Made by a program: the position numbers and the translations under genes
DNA from: DATCJU01 sp036562635
Lineage (GTDB): Bacteria > Actinomycetota > Actinomycetes > Mycobacteriales > Pseudonocardiaceae
DNA length: 17,974 nt
Reading direction: 5' to 3'
Assembly: GCA_036562635.1 (NCBI GenBank)
Contig: DATCJU010000126.1
Location: 1 to 17,974 of the forward strand
The notes under the pieces: generated by a model
The model's database searches: none
What the model saw: only the letters and a program-made list of their open reading frames with translations
What the model was told of the DNA's origin: nothing
Shown here: positions 13,263 to 17,974 of the stretch, one piece after another
How positions within the stretch are numbered: the stretch's first letter is position 1
Layout of the letters: each line of letters starts with the position of its first letter

Positions 13263-14497
13263 GGTGTCCGTGCACCCCTCTGTGCTCGCTGCACCTTCTC
13301 CACCGCGGCGACCACGTCGGCCATCTCCTCCGCCGGGGCCAGCAGCACGTTGTGCGGCAGCCACACCGTCTCGGCACAGGCGCGGCGGGTCACCGGCAGG
13401 TCCAGCCGGTCGAACCGGGTGGCCGGGTGGTCGGGGTTCCAGCCGGTCGCCGCCGTGTCGAACTGCTGCTCGGCGAACACCGGCTGCTCGTTGAGCGGAC
13501 ACGGGTAGCCGGGGGTGGCGGGTATCCCCTCGCGCTGCAGGGCGGTGCAGAAGTCGTCCAGGGACAGCCCGCCGAACGCCTCGGCGTCGTAGCGGAACAG
13601 GTACAGGTGGTGTGCGTGCACCGTGGCCCGCGGGTCGCGCCGCAGCGGACGGATGCCCTCGATGCGGGCCAGTTCGGTGTCGAGCACCGCGGCCGCGGCC
13701 TCCCGGCGCTCGACCTGCTCGGGCAGCCGGGTCAGGCCCACGGACAGCAGGGCCGCCTGGAACGCGGTGAGCCGCCAGTTGCCGCCCAGCCGGAAGTGCT
13801 CGTACCAGGCCCCGCCGACGCGGCGGCCGCAGTTGCGCAGCTCCCGGGCCGCGGTGGCCAGGGCCTCGTCGTTGGTGGACAGGGCACCGCCCTCACCGCT
13901 GGTGAGGTTCTTCGACCCCTGGAACGACCAGGAGCCGTAGGCGCCGAAGGTGCCCACCGGCCGGTCCCGCCACCGGGCACCGTGGGCGTGTGCGGCGTCC
14001 TCGATGAGCGGGATGCCGTGCCGCGTGCAGATCTCGGTCAGCCGGTCCAGGTCGGCGGGGTGGCCGCCCAGGTGCACCACGATCACGGCCGCGGTGCGTG
14101 GGGTGATCGCCGCCTCGACCGCCGCCGGGTCCAGGCAGTAGGTGTCCGGGTCGATGTCCACGAACACCGGGAGTGCGTTGACGTTCAGCACCGCCGAGGC
14201 GGTGGCCAGGAAGGTGTAGGGCGGCACGATGACCTCGTCCCCGTGCCCCACACCCAGCGCGGACAGGGCGATCTCCAGGCTCACCGTGCCGTTGACGCAG
14301 GTGATGACGTGTTGGGCGTCCAGGTACCCGCCCCAGGCCCGTTCGAACTCGACGACCGCCGGGGCGTCCACCCCGTTCCAGGCGCCGCTGTCCAGCACCT
14401 TCAGCAATGCCTCGCCGTCCGCGGCGGAGTGTTGCGGCCACGCGGGCCAGGGCTTGCTGCGTACGGGCGTGTCGTGGTGCGCCGTGGTCCCAGCCAT
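13259..14497 (-). CDS. DegT/DnrJ/EryC1/StrS-family PLP aminotransferase (second type)
   Basis: This 412-residue protein is of the AHBA-synthase/sugar aminotransferase family and clearly different in sequence from the one at 9207-10472. Features: CVNGTVSLEIALSALGVGHGDEVIVPPYTF (67-96, phosphate-binding region), IPLIEDAAHAHGARW with Asp167, and SWSFQGSKNLTSGEGG with Lys196 as the expected PLP lysine. The region GNWRLTAFQAALLSVGL corresponds to the conserved active-site loop. It would aminate a keto-sugar or keto-cyclitol such as the product of the Gfo/Idh/MocA dehydrogenase encoded upstream. ATG 14497 lies 2 nt after the heparinase-like stop, with AAAGGAG inside the end of that gene, and the stop overlaps the next GTG, so all three are probably co-translated. 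Confidence 0.9.
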   Translation of the reverse strand: MAGTTAHHDTPVRSKPWPAWPQHSAADGEALLKVLDSGAWNGVDAPAVVEFERAWGGYLDAQHVITCVNGTVSLEIALSALGVGHGDEVIVPPYTFLATASAVLNVNALPVFVDIDPDTYCLDPAAVEAAITPRTAAVIVVHLGGHPADLDRLTEICTRHGIPLIEDAAHAHGARWRDRPVGTFGAYGSWSFQGSKNLTSGEGGALSTNDEALATAARELRNCGRRVGGAWYEHFRLGGNWRLTAFQAALLSVGLTRLPEQVERREAAAAVLDTELARIEGIRPLRRDPRATVHAHHLYLFRYDAEAFGGLSLDDFCTALQREGIPATPGYPCPLNEQPVFAEQQFDTAATGWNPDHPATRFDRLDLPVTRRACAETVWLPHNVLLAPAEEMADVVAAVEKVQRAQRGARTP

Positions 14498-14499
14498 GT

Positions 14500-16842
14500 T
14501 CACCGGCTCCTTTCGGTGCGCCCGGCCCGCTGGTCCGGGCCGGCCGCGTGGTCGTCGGGGGAAGGGGTGACGCATACCGTCCAGTCGCCCTCGGCGGGCA
14601 GCACCACGCGCACCGCCCCGTCCTCGACCGGGGCGGTGATGGTGACGTCGTTGAGCCGGACGGTCGGGTGGCCGGTGGTGCCGGCCCCGCCGCCCGGAGC
14701 GGGAAGGGTGAACCGGACCGTGGTGCGGCGGCGGCAGCGCAGCAGTGCGCGCAGGCCGCCCGCGGTCCAGGTGAGGCCGGCGTGGCACAGCCCGCCCTCC
14801 GGTTCGGCGTCCAACAGCACCCGGTCGCCGAACACGACCCGGTCTCCCCGCCACAGCACCGCGGCGCGGGGGCCCTCGTCGTCGGTGCGTACCAGCAGGC
14901 CCCGGCCGATCAGGTCGGTGACTTGTCCGGCGTGGACCCGGATCGTGTCCGCTTCCGCCTGCACGGACACCGGCTCGGGGTGCTCGCGGAAGGGCACCAG
15001 CACCGTGGTGGCCCGGCCCGGCGGGTACTCGTAGGCCAGCTGGTGCAGGGTGCCGGGCGCGGCACCGTCCGTGGTGGGCAACGAGGTGGGGCCAGTGTCC
15101 TGGTGCACCGCGCGCACCCGGTCGGGGCGGACGGGCAGCACCAGCAGGCCGGGCCCCGACTCGGCGCGGTAGCCGTGCGGGACGTCCGGCAGCGGCAGCC
15201 ACGGCCGCACCCCGTGCAGCAGCCAGCGGTACGGCCCGGCACCGTCCAGCTCGTCGTCCACCACCCAGTAGCCGGGCAGACCGGGCGCGGGCTTGACCAA
15301 CACCAGGGTGCGCCGGTGCACCGGACCGTGCCCGCGGTGGGCGGCCACCACCACGTCGGCCTGCGGCAGGGTGGTGACGACCTCCACGTCGGCGTCGTGG
15401 TCGTCGGCCATCTCCCGCCCGGCCAGTGCCAGGGTGTTGTGCGCGTGGGTGGAGCGGAACCAGCTCTGGTAGTGCGGGTCGTCGTAGGTGTCCGGTCCGC
15501 CCGGTTCCCAGGCCAGCGGCTCGCCGAATCCGGCCAGCACGAAGTCCAGCGCGGTCCGGTGGCTGTGGCTCTCCAGCTCGTGCTCGATCAGCGGACCGCA
15601 GTTCAGCACGCCGTACAGCGCGTCGGGTCCGGTGCCGGCCCGCAGCACCGCGAACTTGCTCTGCGGCAGCAACTGCGACGGGGCGGCGGGTTCGGCGGTC
15701 GGGGCGGCGTCGAACTCGGCCTGCGGGTCGCCCCTCCCGGGCCGCGGGGGCAGCCAGGCCAGCTCCTCGGCGATCTGCTCGGCGGTCAGCCAGCGCAGTG
15801 CGGCTCCCTTGTACTCGGGGGCGCCCAGCAGGTGGTGGCCGCGCAGCAGGAACCGTGCGCTGTGGATCAGGTGCGAGTCGTTGAACGGGGGCACCCAGCC
15901 GCCGGGGGCGGTCATGGCCAGCAGCCAGTCGTGCATGGCCACGAACCGGGGATGCTCGTGCAGTCGCCAGCCGAGCTGTCGTTCCCCGACGATCGCCGCG
16001 GCCTGCAGCGCCCCCAGGCACATGGTGTGGTAGGAGGGGCAGCGCTCGTAGTGGCCGCCGTCGGCGTAGACGTCCAGTTCCAGGTGTTCCAGGAGCCGGT
16101 CCAGCGCCACGCGGGCCCACGCGGCGGACTCGGGCAGCTCGGGCAGGAACGCGGCGAGCTGGGCCAGCACCGAGCAGGAGGCGAGCTGCCAGTTGCCGTG
16201 CCGGAACGTGTCGTGTTCCTCGGCCAGCCAGCGGGCCCCGCCGACCAGGGTCTTGAGGATGCGCAGCCAGCTGGCGTCGGGCAGCGCGGGGGAGCCGCCG
16301 AGCACGTGCAGCGCCTCGACGAGCACCTGGCTGCGGCAGGCGACGCCCAGGGAGTACCAGATGACGTCCAGACCCGGCCACTCGCCGCGCACCACGTCCC
16401 GGCTGGCGTACCACGCGTCGACGATCTCGGCGTAGCGGTGGGCGAAACGCTCGTCGGGGGTGCCGTTGACCGCCCCCAGGGCGTAGGCGCGCAGCAGCGG
16501 CTGGGTCCAGTACAGGTAGTGGAAGCCGTAGAGCCCGGACCTGCCATGTGCCGGGTCGGTGAAGTCGAACGGCTCGGTGAGCAGTTCCTCGGCCCGAGCG
16601 AACACCTGCTCGGCCGCCGCGGTGAGGCGGGGAGCGGGACCGGTGCCGTTCGGGCCGGTGACCACGGTGCGGGCCCAGCGCCGGGTGTCCCGGACCGGGG
16701 TGATCGGCCGGCTGGTCAGCCGGGCCCGCAGCTCGGCCACCGATGTGCCGGCCGCGCCGAACGCGGCCAGCAGGTCGGCGTCGGGGATGTGCCGCATGCG
16801 CGTGGGGTGCACATGCGGTGGCTTCTCGACCGGGGTGGGCAT
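14500..16842 (-). CDS. Heparinase II/III-like protein, probably cytoplasmic
   Basis: This 780-residue protein has an alpha/alpha-toroid N-terminal half followed by a beta-sandwich half, as in heparinase II/III and oligo-alginate lyases. Toroid signatures are HGNWQ (215-219), DGGHYERCPSYH (261-272, with Tyr271 in the position of a catalytic Tyr) and PPFNDSH. The sandwich domain carries a variant of the usual His-x-His motif (HELESHSHRTALDF) and the FRSTHAHNTL signature. Known relatives cleave uronic-acid-containing polysaccharides by beta-elimination, usually in the periplasm or outside. No N-terminal hydrophobic segment is present, so it probably acts inside the cell on a small substrate. ATG 16842 directly abuts the dehydrogenase stop (TGAATG), with GAGG upstream. 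Confidence 0.85.
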   Translation of the reverse strand: MPTPVEKPPHVHPTRMRHIPDADLLAAFGAAGTSVAELRARLTSRPITPVRDTRRWARTVVTGPNGTGPAPRLTAAAEQVFARAEELLTEPFDFTDPAHGRSGLYGFHYLYWTQPLLRAYALGAVNGTPDERFAHRYAEIVDAWYASRDVVRGEWPGLDVIWYSLGVACRSQVLVEALHVLGGSPALPDASWLRILKTLVGGARWLAEEHDTFRHGNWQLASCSVLAQLAAFLPELPESAAWARVALDRLLEHLELDVYADGGHYERCPSYHTMCLGALQAAAIVGERQLGWRLHEHPRFVAMHDWLLAMTAPGGWVPPFNDSHLIHSARFLLRGHHLLGAPEYKGAALRWLTAEQIAEELAWLPPRPGRGDPQAEFDAAPTAEPAAPSQLLPQSKFAVLRAGTGPDALYGVLNCGPLIEHELESHSHRTALDFVLAGFGEPLAWEPGGPDTYDDPHYQSWFRSTHAHNTLALAGREMADDHDADVEVVTTLPQADVVVAAHRGHGPVHRRTLVLVKPAPGLPGYWVVDDELDGAGPYRWLLHGVRPWLPLPDVPHGYRAESGPGLLVLPVRPDRVRAVHQDTGPTSLPTTDGAAPGTLHQLAYEYPPGRATTVLVPFREHPEPVSVQAEADTIRVHAGQVTDLIGRGLLVRTDDEGPRAAVLWRGDRVVFGDRVLLDAEPEGGLCHAGLTWTAGGLRALLRCRRRTTVRFTLPAPGGGAGTTGHPTVRLNDVTITAPVEDGAVRVVLPAEGDWTVCVTPSPDDHAAGPDQRAGRTERSR

Positions 16843-17880
16843 TCAGGCCACCTCGGGCGCGGGCGGTACCGCCACGGGCCGGCCCTCGGCGATGGAGCGG
16901 TGCGCGGCCTCCAACACGGCGGTGACGTGCCGGGAGCTCTCCATGGTCACCACGGGCTCGAGGTCGTCACGGATGCAGTCGATGATGTGGTAGATCGCGT
17001 CCCGCACCGCACCCTGGACCCGGCCGTGCACGGTGCGCTGCAGCAGGTTCCGCGGGTACTCGAACTTCCGGGCGGTGGCGATCTCGATCTGCTCGCACTT
17101 GCGGTCCAGATGGATCACACCGTCGGTGCCGACCACCTCGATGAACGAGTCGACCATGGTCGGGAAGGTGTTGGGGTAGATCCAGCACGCCTCGAAGGTG
17201 GCCACACCGCCGTTGCGGAACCGCACCTGCTGCTGGATCGCGTCGGGGGTGTCGATCCCCATCCCGCGCAGCTTGCCCCACACCGCGTTGGCGTAGACCT
17301 CGACGATCTCGTCGTCGAACATCCAGGTCACCAGGTCGATGTCGTGGCAGGACAGGAACCAGGCGACCGTGGTGCCCGCGGCCCACGGGATCATCTCGGT
17401 GGGCACGTGGATGATGTCGTTCTTGCGTGCGTACCCCAGCACCGGGGTGCCGATGTCACCGGCGGCGATCCGCTGCTTGGCCTGGGCGTAGGACGGCACC
17501 CACCGGTGGTTGAACAGCGTCATCGCCTTTACCCCGGCCCGACGCACCGCCAGCAGTGCACGGTCGGCGTCGGCGACGGAGGTCGCCAGCGGCTTCTCGC
17601 ACAGCACGTGCTTGCCGGCCTCGGCGGCGGCCACCACCACGTCGGTGTGCAGGTGGTCCGGGGTGGCCACGATGACCAGGTCCACCTCGGGGTCGGCCAC
17701 CAGCGCCTCGTGGTCGGGGTGCACCCGGGCACCACCGGCCTGCTCGGCCAGGGCGCGGGCGCTGGCCTCGGTGCGGCTGCTGACCGCGGTGACCACCGCC
17801 TCCGGGTGGTCGGCGATCGTGGCCGCGTGCGCGCGCCCCATGATGCCGGCGCCGACGATGCCTACCCGAATTCGGTCCAT
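16843..17880 (-). CDS. Gfo/Idh/MocA-family NAD(P)-dependent dehydrogenase
   Basis: This 345-residue oxidoreductase has a Rossmann N-terminus (VGIVGAGIMGRAHA, 6-19) and the family signature HVLCEKPLAT with Lys96 of the EKP motif. The C-terminal alpha/beta domain has the active-site SCHDIDLVTWM with Asp180 and His179. Family members oxidise or reduce a hydroxyl/keto group on sugars, uronic acids or inositols. It is the first gene of the block visible here. Placed before two sugar aminotransferases, it could provide the keto group that they aminate, as Gfo/Idh enzymes do in inosamine and kanosamine pathways. ATG 17880 is preceded by AGGAGAG about 9 nt upstream. The substrate cannot be told from sequence. 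Confidence 0.93.
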   Translation of the reverse strand: MDRIRVGIVGAGIMGRAHAATIADHPEAVVTAVSSRTEASARALAEQAGGARVHPDHEALVADPEVDLVIVATPDHLHTDVVVAAAEAGKHVLCEKPLATSVADADRALLAVRRAGVKAMTLFNHRWVPSYAQAKQRIAAGDIGTPVLGYARKNDIIHVPTEMIPWAAGTTVAWFLSCHDIDLVTWMFDDEIVEVYANAVWGKLRGMGIDTPDAIQQQVRFRNGGVATFEACWIYPNTFPTMVDSFIEVVGTDGVIHLDRKCEQIEIATARKFEYPRNLLQRTVHGRVQGAVRDAIYHIIDCIRDDLEPVVTMESSRHVTAVLEAAHRSIAEGRPVAVPPAPEVA

Positions 17881-17894
17881 GGTTGTGCAGCTCT

Positions 17895-17919
17895 CCTGTC
17901 TGTCGCGCCTGTCTGTCGC
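17895..17919. repeat. Tandem 12-nt direct repeat upstream of the dehydrogenase gene
   Basis: CCTGTCTGTCGC occurs at 17895-17906 and again at 17908-17919, a 13-nt period, immediately upstream of and touching the ribosome binding site of the dehydrogenase gene on the opposite strand. It could be a protein-binding or leader element, or a small local duplication. The rest of 17881-17974 shows no recognisable gene or promoter before the window ends. Confidence 0.4.
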
Positions 17920-17974
17920 CGATCACCCGCGCCGCGCGGCTCGTCCGGGCCGCATGTCGCGGGCGGGCCTGTGC

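Noticed and set aside
13259..16414. 1051-codon frame that would fuse an upstream region to the second aminotransferase
   Set aside because: The part above 14497 is the Arg/Ala/Gly-rich out-of-frame shadow of the heparinase-like gene. A good ATG with AAAGGAG explains the true start.
1..17974. CRISPR array, insertion sequence, integrase or attachment site at the edge of the accessory block
   Set aside because: I found no regular spaced repeats, transposase motifs or tRNA-bounded direct repeats; base composition stays similar throughout.

Overview
The window is about 18 kb of very GC-rich DNA with GTG and ATG starts and purine-rich ribosome binding sites. It encodes the tail of an F-type ATP synthase operon (atpD, atpC), a DUF2550 membrane protein, a PduO-type cobalamin adenosyltransferase and a MurA with Asp in place of the catalytic Cys. 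That gene order and the Asp-type MurA point to a high-GC actinomycete, probably Pseudonocardiales. This is inferred from gene content only. I see no rRNA, tRNA, CRISPR array, insertion sequence or phage gene.

Layout. (1) 2-1744, plus strand: the 3' part of atpD, an unusually long gap of about 300 nt with a perfect 17-bp hairpin, then atpC and the DUF2550 gene. (2) 1790-4074: a minus-strand cobalamin adenosyltransferase ending tail-to-tail against DUF2550 across a 14-bp hairpin; divergently, a 70-residue protein with two CxxCxG knuckles; then murA, which may be leaderless. (3) 4084-7456: a minus-strand cytosolic sulfite-oxidase-type molybdoenzyme, then, across a divergent 223-nt regulatory region, a plus-strand MeaA-type B12-dependent acyl-CoA mutase (probably ethylmalonyl-CoA mutase). 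(4) 7619-17880: a co-directional minus-strand block. In the direction of transcription it reads: Gfo/Idh/MocA dehydrogenase, heparinase II/III-like protein, DegT/AHBA-synthase-like aminotransferase, a degenerate amidohydrolase, a possible 29-codon micro-ORF, an intact amidohydrolase, a FAH-fold hydrolase, a second DegT aminotransferase, and a winged-helix regulator.

Block 4 is the accessory and least explained part. Most junctions are 4-nt stop/start overlaps or gaps of 0-2 nt, so these proteins are probably made together and act in one pathway. A dehydrogenase plus two PLP sugar aminotransferases suggests oxidation and transamination of a sugar, uronic acid or cyclitol. The heparinase-like protein has no signal peptide and, if it is a lyase, would act in the cytoplasm on an imported or internal uronate-containing molecule. 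The FAH and amidohydrolase members suggest C-C or C-N/C-O cleavage or decarboxylation of a keto-acid product. I do not recognise this set as a characterised pathway, and whether it builds or degrades a compound cannot be settled from sequence alone. The most striking details are a pair of amidohydrolases of which one has lost every recognisable metal ligand, and the micro-ORF that bridges them with overlaps at both ends.
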